64,000 bases of DNA, taken from assembly GCA_958510875.1 (NCBI GenBank), contig OY294068.1, positions 72,766,633 to 72,830,632 of the forward strand, in the 5' to 3' direction. Shown here piece after piece: positions 14,019-26,054 of the stretch; the stretch's first letter is position 1; every line of letters starts with the position of its first letter. The DNA is from Endomychus coccineus (taxonomy: Eukaryota; Arthropoda; Insecta; Coleoptera; Endomychidae). Under the pieces are notes generated by a model. The model ran no database searches. It had not been told where the DNA came from and was given only the letters and a program-made list of their open reading frames with translations. The position numbers and the translations under genes are program-made.

Positions 14019-16229
14019 TCCGTGGAAGTCTAATGTAAAAGATAATTTATCGTTTGGTAATTTTTTGCTTTTGTTTCAACAAGTATGTCAACTCAAGCAG
14101 TCTCGTACTCTTTATGAGTACTGAAGCTGATCTGAAGCGTAATCGAACCATCAGATGTGATACATCAGTGGGTTTGATGAAAAGAATCTCAAAGATTTGT
14201 ATCAAAACAAACAGAACCGTATTTAAAAACAAAGTGGGTGATGGTCGATCGAAAACGAAACGTCGGATATTGAAACTGACATAAATATGAGAAAGCTTAT
14301 GAAAAATTGGAAGAAGTGTTTTCCTTTTGTCCTTTATCCCCCACAACTCTGACGGTAACGCTTCCAAAATTCCTTCCAGAATACGAAAAAATCAACATGA
14401 TTTTTGAATCAGTTGAGCAGTAACTATTATTTTCATTTGTTAAATTAAATTCATGTGTATGTTTTCCACTGCATCTTATCAATATTATATACCAAAATAT
14501 ATCAAAATTCTAGGAAATCAATCAAAAACATACAATTGCAACTATTTCGTTTTGATAATATAAAATCACTTTAAAATTAGTAAAAAAGACCTAGTATTAA
14601 TCTAATTTCTAGATTTTATTGCTATCTTGGTTATGGCTTCCTCTAGTAGTAAACTATTTTCACAAAATTATTATGGAAGTCGATTGTTTTTGTGCATATC
14701 AGTTGAACACCTATAGCGTATAGCAGATTAGTCGGGTTCTTCAAAGCACTAATGTGACTAGTAACAAGTGCATTATATCGTGTCTAAGGAGATAGTAAGC
14801 TAACTCTTGCCAAATGCATTTAATGTTGGTATTTGAAGAAACTTATCAGACGTGATGGAGAATGAACATTGTTAATACGTACAGGAATGGAATTTAAGGA
14901 TTTAAATTCACACATTAAGTGTGTCTAAATTTCTGAATTTTCATAAAGCAGCAGGCATTAGACACATTAAACACATTAGTGTTTAATCAATAGTTTCGTC
15001 TTTATCCAAATTCATTCTTTTATCAGAAGACATAGGATTCAATTATTCTCATGACGTTATGAAATACATTCTGTTATTTAGAAAGATGTTTACCGATGAA
15101 TATTTGAATAACGGTTGGAAAGCTGATAGGGTCTATTGATTGAACAGTAAAGTTAGTGGCATGTGCAACAATTTATTATAGCTCCTGTTGATATAGACCA
15201 ACATATATTGCACAATTTATGTTATAACTTGGTGTAAAACATATTAAATATGTATATTTTAATAAAATTTTGGAGAAAATAGCAACCATCTGGCGTTCGA
15301 AAATTTCAATATGCTGATGAATAACGTTCATTATAAGTATGAAAAATTGGTAACGGAATCCTTTAGACACCTTACATCAAGGTTTTCTGACCAATTACAC
15401 ATAAAAGGACAGAACATTGAAGATAAAATGGAGAACCATGTATAAACAAATAAGTTTACTGCATCATGGTGATAGTTTTAGATTGTGCTTATAATACAAA
15501 TATTGATTATACCAAAAACTATTCGGGGGTTCATTTTGTCAATAATCTTGCAACAATACTTTTGAAGTATTGTTTGAGTTGACTTGACTAACTGTAAATG
15601 AATCGAAACAATCTCCATATTATGATGAATACTATACATTGAAAATTGGAAACATTCATACTGTTGATAACTTCAGGGTTGTTAATTTTTCTAGTTCTCT
15701 CATGATTTTCTACTACATACATGTTCCTCTAACTTTAAAGATCTCGGATGAAATTTGTTTTTGATAATCATAAAATTTACATGAAAAATAAAGAATGAAC
15801 ACATTGTATTAAATGAACAAACTTATTGCTAGTGAACTCTTATTCTTTTTAAAAATTGTTTCTTCGCCAGTTTTACCTCAATACTCTGAGAGGAAGAACA
15901 TTCTTCCTGAGAACTATTACTCCTCATTTCAAATGGTTCTTAAAACTTTTGTGATACAGTTTGTGATTACCTACATACAAGGACAGAATTATTTCCAATC
16001 TTTTATAATAATTATATCAAGCTCGTGGTAAAGGATATATATGTTTCTCACATATTTAGTAACATCATAATAACGTACAATATAAGTAATGATGTAAAAT
16101 GTGAGTACAGTCCAAGACTTGAGAGTTCATCAATACGACAAGAGAGGTAGCTTCGAATATCAGGATAATTATAGTGGTCGTACTGAAACATTATTTCAGC
16201 AATATTTTAGTCAATTTGGGGGAAAAATG
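14019..16229. other. Non-coding stretch without recognised features
   Basis: The open frames at 14047-14482 lie on both strands of the same sequence and look like chance. Nothing else could be assigned. Confidence 0.4.
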
Positions 16230-16231
16230 AG

Positions 16232-16862
16232 CTCAAACTAGAATTTTTGAGATGTAGGTGCCTTTTGGAAAATTGATTTTGCATTATGTTGGACTTGGTA
16301 GCCAGATGAATGGGCACCCAGTCAGAAGCGAGAAACTCCTCCCCCTTTTGCAATAAATAATATTTTAATAACCAATAATTGACCTGAATTGAAAAATAAC
16401 TATTTTGCCTTCCAAATACTATCTGAAAGGTTTCTGGGGGTCGCTGTTCAAGGATCCCTATTAGAAAAATCGAATTCTAGAATGGCAATCCTAAAAAGAC
16501 CTCTAACCGTTAATGTCGCTCTAAAATGGAAAGTATAGACTCAGCACAAAATGTAAATTGAAGGTAAGATAATAGTATTTCATTGTTAGTTGAAAAATGG
16601 TTGTTTAATTTACGTTGGTTTAAAAACTCAATTTTTGCGCTCTTCTATTTTTCACTAATCAGATAAAGTTATATAAAGTTAAACCTTCTCAATGAATCCT
16701 TAGCGGTATTAATCCAAAAATTGTTCATTAATATCATGTTTATTGAAAAAGGGGTGTGATTTTTCCGGTTCTGATTGGGTGTCCTTTGATCTGGGTACCA
16801 AACCCAACATAATGGAAAAACGATTTCTTAAAAGGCACCTGTATCTCAAAAATTCCAGGATT
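16232..16862. mobile_element. Inverted repeat with ~130 bp arms (unit 2)
   Basis: 16232-16372 and 16735-16862 are reverse complements with about one mismatch in five. Shared blocks include GAATTTTTGAGAT, AGGTGCCTTTT and ATTATGTTGG. The spacer of ~360 bp is unrelated or too diverged to pair. The 105-codon open frame at 16743-17060 starts inside the right arm and is therefore not taken as a gene. Probably a small foldback or MITE relic. Confidence 0.6.
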
Positions 16863-17784
16863 GAACCTAAATTGACAGGACTACAAACAAAGTTGTTAAA
16901 AGAATGTTTATCTCTCGACAGATATCATGAACTCGACTCACACTATTGTGCTAGTCGTTTTCTTATGTCTCGACTATACCTACCCATTAAGCATTTTAAG
17001 CATGTACGTTGTGAATACAAGCTTGTTCTAACGAGTAAAACTTGTTTGCTTATGTCATAGCACCCACAAACATCACCCGTTGACTGTCGATTTGGAAACG
17101 AAGATCAAATTATGCACATACAAAACGTTTGTGCAAGAAGAAATGTTCTAATAAGTATTCATGTTAACATCAAAGTCGCTATCGTCGAGTTTGAATAGAT
17201 CTTATCGAAATGGATGCTCAAGGAATGTATCCACAATAGTGCAGAGGAATCTTGTTATACCCAGAAATTATTTAGTTTCTGTACGATTTGAAAACCATTT
17301 CATTGAAAATGCACTTGACAAGAGTCGTTAATTAAATCTATTGTCACAAATTTTGATATGTCGAATCAAGAACCTGACCAAAATATATATTATAAGGATT
17401 TTTTGGCAAAATTGATAACACAATGCAGATTTCAATCGATGATTGATATTATTATGAAAAATATACGATTTTACATTTAGTAGTGAAACCATATTCTCTC
17501 AGTGTGTTCTTAGGTTATTTAGAATGAATTGTGACAAAAATTCAAATGATGAATTGGGTAGAAACCAATGCAAGTTTCGAATATTCTAATTCAGCTTCAT
17601 CTGATATCAAAATTCATAATGCATTATGTCCACGAATGGTCCAACCATTGTGAATAATCTTGTGTAGGTACCTGAGCAGAAGTTTCGTTGTTACTAAATG
17701 TCAATCGGATCATTATTTTCAACACACTGTTTACAATAAATAAACTATGAATTTATAGTTTCTGAAGAGTGCTAGTTAACACTT
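16863..17784. other. 3' flank of the exchanger gene
   Basis: On the minus strand this follows the exchanger stop codon, so part of it should be 3' UTR. I did not find a clear minus-strand AATAAA within the first ~150 bases by eye. No other feature was recognised. Confidence 0.4.
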
Positions 17785-18025
17785 CTAAAACGGACATACG
17801 ATGTAATTATATTCAAACATGAGCGACACTGCAACAAAGACGAAATAGAGCAAAAACATTGTGAAGCCAAGTCCTCTATTCATCCTCCAGCGGAAGCACG
17901 CGATGGACATGATAACGAACAACAACATCATGAAAAGGATGGTAATGGAACAGACCATTCCAACGGAGTTAACCTCTACTGGTTTGCCATAGATAATTCC
18001 ATACAACAGCCAAGGCACTGGTAAT
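17785..18025 (-). CDS. Nckx30C: K+-dependent Na+/Ca2+ exchanger, last coding exon
   Basis: This exon encodes the C-terminal membrane segments of an SLC24/NCKX exchanger, a plasma-membrane protein that moves Ca2+ and K+ out against Na+. The translation begins LPVPWLLYGIIYGKP, contains a hydrophobic run around SITILFMMLLFVIMSIACF and MNRGLGFTMFLLYFV, and ends IVCPF-stop. NCKX1/2 proteins end with the same layout (WLL, then CKWRMNK, then a short CP tail), which is why I prefer the Nckx30C type to the NCKX3/4/5 types. The acceptor TTGTTACAG ends at 18026. The first base completes the split glycine codon left by the 35 kb exon (GG+A). The TAG stop is at 17787-17785. No frameshift or internal stop is present. 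Confidence 0.93.
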
Positions 18026-19440
18026 CTGTAACAAAGAAAGGAGCTACAATCGATATACAGTTCAAATTAAATGGAGATACTAGAGTTCGAAACATAAATA
18101 TTCATCATGCCGATTCTTCATCAATAGAGCACTATTAGGTGATGTTTTTTTGTCATAATGCTAGATATATTCTGAGGTTCTTCCATTTATCTACAGTTTA
18201 AAATTTGAAAATATATTATATTCTACGTATTACGATTCTTCATATACCGTTTAAATCGCTTTTTCATGATTTTTTAACACGCAATCACTCAAATCCTTTA
18301 TTTCTATGCACAAAACGTAGGACTAAATAAATCTTTATAAAGGAATAGTTTTTCAGAAGCAATAAATCAAGGCAGTGAGCAATCACCAAGAACTACCCCA
18401 CTTGAGAATTTAGCATAGAAAGGTACCAAATTTGAGAGATACTACTCTCATTTTGGAAAAAAATGTTCGCCAACTGCAGTAGATCGGTTATCCTTGGATT
18501 GTAATATCTACATATAGTCCGCAAATTTTAAAGAGTTGCTTTTATTCATGAATTTTTGGTAAAATAATGAAAAATGTATCATGTAATAACTGTCGAAACC
18601 CCGCAGCTGGATTATTCGTTCAGTTGTTTAATTAAAATGCTCTCGAAAAGATTAACTTTCATGAACAATTTCGATATGATAATAAAAAAACGACGCATAT
18701 CCGGTTGTCACTTTTTTGGGATACTGGTGTCAACCGATCTCAAAAATAGCCAATTCTCTCTGCTCATGGTTTCGGCCCACTTTCCACGGTTTACGTGATT
18801 GTAACCAGATGTGTTCTTCATAGATTCTTCATGATTTGTTCTGCATTTTGAAATTTAAGTTATTAATAGTATAAAATGAAACGGGCACAAAGTAGTGGTT
18901 TCAGAGTTCTTTGTGTGATAACGGGTAATCACAGAATTAGTCGTGCAATATTTACTAGTATGATATCTGAGGGACATACAGGCTCACAAAAAAGAATGTT
19001 GTGTCATTCCTAATCCTTCAAATTCCAACAGAAAACTTTTTTATTTTCGATTTTGTTCATATCTTCAAAATTTCCGAAGGAATTGGGTAAATTTTGAAAA
19101 CCTAGATCATACTTTTATTTATCCCGATTTCAATAATTTATCTGGAATAAAATATGCTGATTTCATACATATTGAGATGTTTGTGACAAAGAAAAAGATC
19201 TTGTGGTGAGAAAGAGTTATTAATTAAATTATAAAAGTAAGATCCATAGCGATTTTAAATATGAAGTCGGCTGTGAACAAGCTAACATTTAATGATATAT
19301 TGATCTCACATTATTGTAGGTTATTGGATTGACCAAGCAAAGAATCCTATGCTTTGTTATGTATCTATGATCTAACATGTTCAAATATAAATACTATAAA
19401 TTATAAGCAACGCCATGTTTATGTTGAGAAATATTATATT

Positions 19441-20030
19441 AACCTGTCTTCGACCAGGACAGAGAAACGCCAGGGAGCCAATAGAAAAGTAAAGGGCCCA
19501 ACTCTCAGTCGCCTCCCGCGGGATACTGGGGGCCCATCGACAAGCCGTAGGGTAGAGGTAACCTCCAACGTGGAGAAAGCTTTCACTTCCGGCATGCAAA
19601 TGCGACACCGGTCTGATAAAAGCACTCCATATACAAAACCGCTGCCGAAGAACAAGAGTGGCGGGACCGCTATAAAACTATATAAAACCGTTCGCAAGTC
19701 CTTCAAGGAGGAGACCATTAGTACGGTTACTCAATATCCCGGAGTATCGCTCTTAGAAAAGCAGGCGGTGCAAATAATGAACTTCCTGCTCCAAGAAGAC
19801 TGTTCAACAAAGCCAAGCAAATCAGCACGTACTGGAATGAATATAGCTTGGCACTGACTGCGAATAACAACTCTATCAAGAAAGCGCGAAGAAACTCGTG
19901 GAGGAAGTATTGCCAGGATATAGAGGATATACCCAGCTAAGCTAGACTCCAAAATGTACTAACAACCACACCCCGAAAGAAAGTGGGCTCCTGTGAACAT
20001 CGAAAAGGAGAATATACCAAAACAGAAGCA
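19441..20030 (+). mobile_element. Non-LTR retrotransposon fragment (jockey-like linker between endonuclease and RT)
   Basis: In one frame 19800-20030 reads with the typical pre-RT linker of jockey-type LINEs: WNEYSLALTANN, then KKARRNSWRKYCQDIED, then a GSC..KGEYT block. The 167-codon open frame at 19354-19857 covers the GC-richer upstream part (basic, PLPKNKSGGT), which may be ORF1-like or unrelated; I do not recognise a domain in it. No reverse transcriptase core follows, so the copy is internally deleted or 3'-truncated. Confidence 0.6.
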
Positions 20031-20289
20031 ATGGTTGGCTTTATTCATTTCAATACTATTATAGCAGAGTTATCCATAACATTGGGAAGTGGGAGGGTTC
20101 TTCTGAATTCACTAAAAACTGAAATTCAAACCAACGCAGAAAGTTGTTACGATCATTTTCTCCATGATGATCAACATCTTTTCTTTTCGCAGAAAATATT
20201 AGTTCGGCAGCAGGAATGAAACCTGCTGTACATCCAACATACATTACAATATACCTTGCGCAATCAACTTCCATCGTTTTCACACTCAT

Positions 20290-20480
20290 AGTGCTACAAT
20301 CTTGCCTGGAAGTACTTACAGTACCATCTACTATATTTGGAACCCATGTGTTTCAGAAGTTTCCAAAGCGCAGTTTTGCCAACAGTAAATATTTCACGTA
20401 CCAGAAGTTTTTCATTTACTGTGTCAAATATATGATCCTTATTTCTGTACATATAATAAATCATCATTTGTAATATTTGG
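20290..20480 (-). mobile_element. Possible DNA-binding fragment of an IS630/Tc1-type transposase
   Basis: The minus-strand frame contains FDTVNEKLLVREIF, then VGKTALWKLLKHMG, then KYSRW. That order resembles the helix-turn-helix region of insect IS630-related transposases, where a KT(S/T)LWK(L/I)L..MGF(K/R)Y block is common. No DDE catalytic part is seen nearby. The assignment is a resemblance judged by eye. Confidence 0.35.
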
Positions 20481-22147
20481 GATATATTGTTTATAATTCT
20501 ATTTTCGTCCATGTGCGTTTCAGTATTATTCACGTTCCTATGTTAAGAACTCAAGTGAATTAGGTCACAGATTTATATTTTATGCAAACGTCAAGCTATA
20601 CATTTTCAACCATCCGATTTCATTCACCTTAGAATTGTTTTAGCTGGTAAGTTTTCGAAATCGGTACTAATAGGGGCGAAACTTCTAAGCTAAAATCAAC
20701 TACGTGAAGCTGATCCAATTTTTTAGAACGAATTTGCAAACATCAATATGGTGATGCGGGTTTACCAACTAAATACTACGGAATATTGAATTATGGCTGC
20801 AGGTGGCAGGCGTTTATGTGAGAGTATAAATCACAGAGTACATATGACGGTATATTCATTGGAAGGGTAAAATCGTGAATTCAAATGCAGCCCTTGGCTT
20901 AATAGTTTCCGCCAATGTGAGTTGACAGATTTAGAATATATGGCTGATTCATCCTGAAATGTTAATATCAAACATTCACCAGTGACACAGAGAAAAAATT
21001 TTTTCTTCCGTATATGAATATTATTATACTGAAATATTTGTATGTAAGTTCATTATGTTTTAGTAGGGAATTTCACACTACTATTTTTGCTATTATGAAT
21101 TTGTGTATAGGTAGAATGAATTACAAGAACCCACTTTTTGAGAGTAGATTGCTTATTATTTCTCTCTTCTTTCACATTCACTCCGTTTCTATGGCAATTT
21201 TTTAAGTTTTGGTAAGCGCACAAATCCATAGTTCTTTTCGTCTCAAAGTTTTTGAGTGTATGTGTCATTCTTTATCAATTTTTTTTCTTGAAATATACCA
21301 TTGTCGATCTGTTGATTGTGAGCGTCTTCAATATTTCCCCCTCCAAAAAGTTTATGAAATGTTTCTAATGGATTGCTTTTGAAGAATTATGAAAATATAA
21401 TATTGGTAGTGTTGCCGTTGGTATATTTCGCAACGATCTAATTTAGTTCTGAATTGTTTGTTCCGAAAAACAACAAAATCAGTCTTTGATACTCCTAAAT
21501 AACACATGCTGGTAATTCAGTATAGAAAAAAGATAATTATTTGTCTTCTTCTCATTCAAAGAACTTAAGTGAACTTCCATATCTGAAATTTGAGATTTAT
21601 ATTTATGTATCTACGGTTTCAGGGTTTACATAGTGTAAAATCATTTTAAACTATCTAAAGTTGGAGAATTTATAATTATTGCTGATAATTTGTTCCACCC
21701 CACTGTGGCACTATCAAAGCTCAGAGCTATAAGCTGACGAGCAATTTGAAATTATGTCCTCATATTAGAAATCAATTTTCAGGTGGTAGAAATTTAGGGA
21801 TTGAGGTATTACACAATGGTTTGGATGGGACATTATTTGCAAAATTATTAACTAGTGGTCAATTATAGGTACCGATGTGGTTATTCAATATTATGTTATA
21901 ATTATTTTCCAAATGTTTCAAAATCTCTATTGATTCAGGAATATTGAGTTCATCTCCTTTATACCTGATTATGGAAAAATCTGTGATTATATTCCTAAAG
22001 GTGATCTTTTTTTACACGAGATCTTTGACTACACGAGAGGGAAACCTATAATGTTCTAAGAACATCATGTGAGCCATTGGTGATAGGCAATCGAATTCTT
22101 AACGGTTTGGAGGTTATATGCATTGATTCATTAATTAACTGCTTGAA

Positions 22148-22605
22148 ACTATAGGTATTGGCGAAGGCCTCATCCTGTCACCCTGCGTCATCCATCTTGT
22201 TTGATAACTTGAGCCAAGCGGAGTTATGAATATTGAAATCCCCCATGATGATAATTTCAGCTGCTGGATAGCTCTGCTGGATGAGGTCAAGTTTCAGAGG
22301 AAGAAATTCAAAGAGTTCACCATGGGCTGGTTCATTTGGTGATAAATAGAAGCAAAGAGAAATTTTATCTGTTCGTGATCAAGCTTGAACCACATTATTC
22401 TTTTGGATCTAGATTCTCCTCCCGTTGGCATGAGAGATCATTTCTGGAATAGAGACAGATACCTCCTTTGAATCTGAAACGAGTGTGCAGCTCGTAGCCA
22501 GAGCAGAGCATATACGTTGTGTTGGTGGATCGATTGACCTGCGTCTCAGTTAAGGCCAGTATGTCTGGTTTTTCTGTCTGCAGGTAGTAATGATCATCGT
22601 AATTA
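22148..22605 (-). pseudogene. Non-LTR retrotransposon APE-type endonuclease fragment
   Basis: The minus strand, with a few frame changes, reads through an apurinic-type endonuclease of a CR1/jockey-like LINE. It has KPDILALTETQVN near 22590-22540, GYELHTRFRFKGG, and the metal/catalytic motif MGDFNIHNSAW near 22243-22215. The plus-strand base string complementary to GDFN is at 22232-22243. The N-terminal third and the RT are missing. It lies within the exchanger intron, same strand. Confidence 0.7.
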
Positions 22606-24609
22606 GTCCTTTAGCTGACTTTTCAAATGTTCTTAGAAGCTGAGACTGAAACTGTGTCCAGTTTGTCATAAATAAAAGTCGTTACAGTCAGAAAATTATT
22701 ATTATTACAGTCAATTGGATTTGGTGGATAATTTAGGTTTGGGGATTTTTTATAAAGTTTATTTTGGAGTATTTTATTTATTATCTCGACTTCTAACCTT
22801 TGTTTTTAGCAATATCTATGATTCTGTTTAATATAACAAATGGAAGTTACCTTTACTCAATATGATATTATAGTTAATCTATGTATCAAATTGCCCCAAA
22901 AGAATTTTGTCATATCAGAGGAGCCGAGGTGGACATTCGGCAGATATTGTTTTTCACGTATGATTGTAAGTCATTGTTTTACAAATTAGGAAAAAGGTAT
23001 TGAGAATTTCTCACATGATGTGTATTTTATTTAATAATAAAATCTGGTAACTCTTAATGGAAAACTCTCTATTAAGCCCAACACGGCTAAATTTGGGTAA
23101 CACGAACAAAATGTACAGTACTGCACAACCCAAGACAGCCAGATTTATATACAATTTATATAAAATTTACCTTAATCATCAAATGCTTTAATATCTACGC
23201 AATTTTTACATAAATATGTTTGTAAAGTTTACTTTACATAAAACGTACGTAAATTTTATATTATGTTTGTCAATAAATCATCAGGTCATGATAGACCCCA
23301 CGGACCCTAAGTAGCCAGTGATTTAATATCAACACAAGTGACCACAGATGTGTATAGGTAGAGGAACTGTACTTAAATATCTGAATATCTCAAACTAATA
23401 ACAAAAAAAAATATCGATACCTAACTAAAAAACTGGGAAGTATAGTGCAATCGAGAGAGCGATAAAATATGAGCGATCAGGGATTACTTTCAGAGTGGGA
23501 TGTTTTCGTTACATTTGAATAAATAAATAAAGCTGTTATTGGAGCATTATGAAGGAAAAGTTCTCAACCTCAACCAGTTTATGCAGTGAATAAGTATGTG
23601 TTCGTTCATGAAAAGGGCGACATAATTAATTCAACAAACTCATTTTTCAAAAGGGAAATTATTGATTACCTTACGAAATTATAAAAAAAAAACAAGACAA
23701 TCTGCGTGCAGAGATGTTACAATAGAAAAAAATATAGGGGCGAAAATTCTTCTTCTTTGGTTCGATTAAAATTTGTATATGAGATATGACCAAACATATT
23801 TATCCTTTGGAAAGCAATGCTAGGGAGAGATAAATATACATCTCTGCAAATTTCCAACATCATTTCGTCCAATTCGAATTCTAAAATTTTGAATGTTGAT
23901 TTCTTAAGGATTACGGGAACAAGTAGCTTTCAACTGTAGCGACGAGCAAAAGGGAGTAAGTTGAAACTAATTTGTAAAGAGTTTTAGGTGGTTCATTTTG
24001 TTAACGACTTTATTCAATATTTGTAACGACCTAATGTCGCTACAGTAGAAGAGTCCTATTAATTATTCAGATAGATAATCGTGTTGTGGAAATACTTCTT
24101 TTGAATCACATAATTAACTCTATCTAAGTATACAGTGGTGGAAATAAGAAACACCACGTCGTAAATCCCTCGCACGCGATTAACTGATTAGGGATAATTA
24201 TGATATAACCGTTGGCGGAACGGAAACTCATCATCTTGAGTTTGGGTGTTGAATGTAAGATAAGTGTAATTCTTTTAATATTTCTGCATTCTATAGAGAA
24301 GTCATTCTCAAACTAGAGTAATTCTTTCTTGGCACTAAAATTACTCTATAGCTTGTTTGTACTTACACCTACTTTGCATGATCCTCTGTTCTTGATCTTT
24401 GATTATGTAATTCATTTAAAGTCGGTTTGATAAACCGCATTGTAATTATTTTTAGGAAAGTTATTTGATCCTCTCTTAACATTTATTAGTCCTGCATATT
24501 ATTTTTGATCTTCAATACTTATATGTGAATGTCACACATATAGTCCAGGCAATAAGCACGGAAAAACACCATAATAAAAAAAACATATAGTAAGCTAGAA
24601 TTTCAGAAC

Positions 24610-25915
24610 TTTTGTTGCATTTTGTTCCTGATACCCCATAGATCATTCATGACTATCAAGACCGCGGGGGTCGACCTTCCTACCCCCTCAAAACGGGGTT
24701 TCAACCCCTCAGAGAAGCATTCTTATAAAAACAGTCCAAAATTAATGAATTAAGAGCCGAAAATGACCCCTAGTGTGTTTTTTGGGTCGCTGATCACGAT
24801 TCCGCAGTTAGTTTTCTCGAAAAACTCCCTCCAGATGGGAAATTTGGAAAATGTATATATAATATATAACTTTGTTATATGTTATTAGTGTTTGTTTGTT
24901 GCAAAAATGACCTCTAGTAAATTTTTTGGGTCGCTGATCACGATTCCGCTGTAATTTTCCCCAAAAAAGTCTCTCCAGATAGAAAATGTGGGGAATTTGA
25001 GATTTTCCTGAGACGTTTGTGAATAATAATGTATAATTTTCTAGCAAAAATTACCTCTAGTAGGTTTTTTGGGTCGCTGATCACGATTCCGCTGTTATTT
25101 TCCCCAAAAAAGTCTCTCCAGAGGGAAAATTCTGGGAATTTGAGATTTTCCTGAGACGCTTGTGAATAATAAATTTTATTTTTGTTGCAAAAATTACCTC
25201 TAGTAGATTTTTTGGGTCGCTGATCACGATTCCGCTGTAATTTTTCCCCAAAAAGTCTCTCCAGATGGAAAATTCGGGAAATTTGAGATTTTCCTGAGAC
25301 GGTTATGGATAATAAAGTATAATTTTGTTGCAAAAATAACCTCTAGTCATGACCTCCAGTCATTTTTGCAACAAAATTATACTATATTATTCATAACCGT
25401 CTCAAGAAAATCTCAAATTTTCCGAATTTCCCATCTGGAAAGGTTTTTTGGAAGAATAATAGCGGAATCGTGATCACCAACCCAGGAAACCTACTACAGG
25501 TCATTTTTGCAACAAAATTATACTTTATTATTCACAAACGTCTCAGGAAAATCTCAAATTTCCCGAATTTCCCATCTGGAGAGAGTTAATTGGGAAAAAT
25601 AACAGCGGAATCGTGATCAGCGACCCAAAAAACCTACTAGACGCAACAAAATTATAAATTATATACTATATATAAATTTACAAATTTCTCATCTGGAGGA
25701 AGTTTTCCGAGAAAACTAACTACGGAATCGTGATCAGCGACTCAAAAAACATACTAGGTGTCATTTTCGGCTCTTAATTCATTAATTTTGGACTGTTTTT
25801 ATAAGAATGCTCCTCTGAGGGGTTGAAACCCCGTTTTGAGGGGCTAGCAAGGTCGACCCCCGCGGTCGTGATAGTGATCAATGATCTATGGGGTATTAGG
25901 AACAAAATGCAAATG
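24610..25915. mobile_element. Large palindromic foldback built of ~143 bp tandem repeats (unit 3)
   Basis: The whole unit folds on itself around about 25345. Outer arms begin TGCATTTTGTTCCTGATACC (24616 onward) and are mirrored near 25885-25915. Both carry a GC-rich block GACCGCGGGGGTCGACCTT and its complement. Inside, the string GGGTCGCTGATCACGATTCC recurs at about 24785, 24929, 25071 and 25217 (spacing 142-146), and its reverse complement recurs three times on the right. Open frames here (24808-25333 minus) are only translated repeat units. No transposase was seen. Confidence 0.85.
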
Positions 25916-26054
25916 CTCATTTTTCATATAGTCAGTCTGAGGCAGAAAAAATTGGATGCACAAGCTGTATGCCTGCATTCTGCAATTCTTTCATATAAAT
26001 GAGATAATAATATATTCCAAATCAACCATAAACGAGAGCTTTGTACCATCAATA

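Noticed and set aside
14047..14367. 106-codon minus-strand frame with a 76-codon frame opposite
   Set aside because: Mirror-like open frames on both strands of AT-rich DNA; no domain or splice support.
16743..17060. 105-codon plus-strand frame
   Set aside because: It begins inside the right arm of an inverted repeat and has no recognisable domain.
24133..24155. CAGTGGTGGAAATAAGAAACA, similar to a Tc1-type inverted end
   Set aside because: No matching second end or transposase was found nearby.
24808..25333. Overlapping minus-strand frames with repeated LERLFGEK-like wording, looking like a repeat protein
   Set aside because: They are translations of the ~143 bp tandem units of the foldback; frames are not kept between units.
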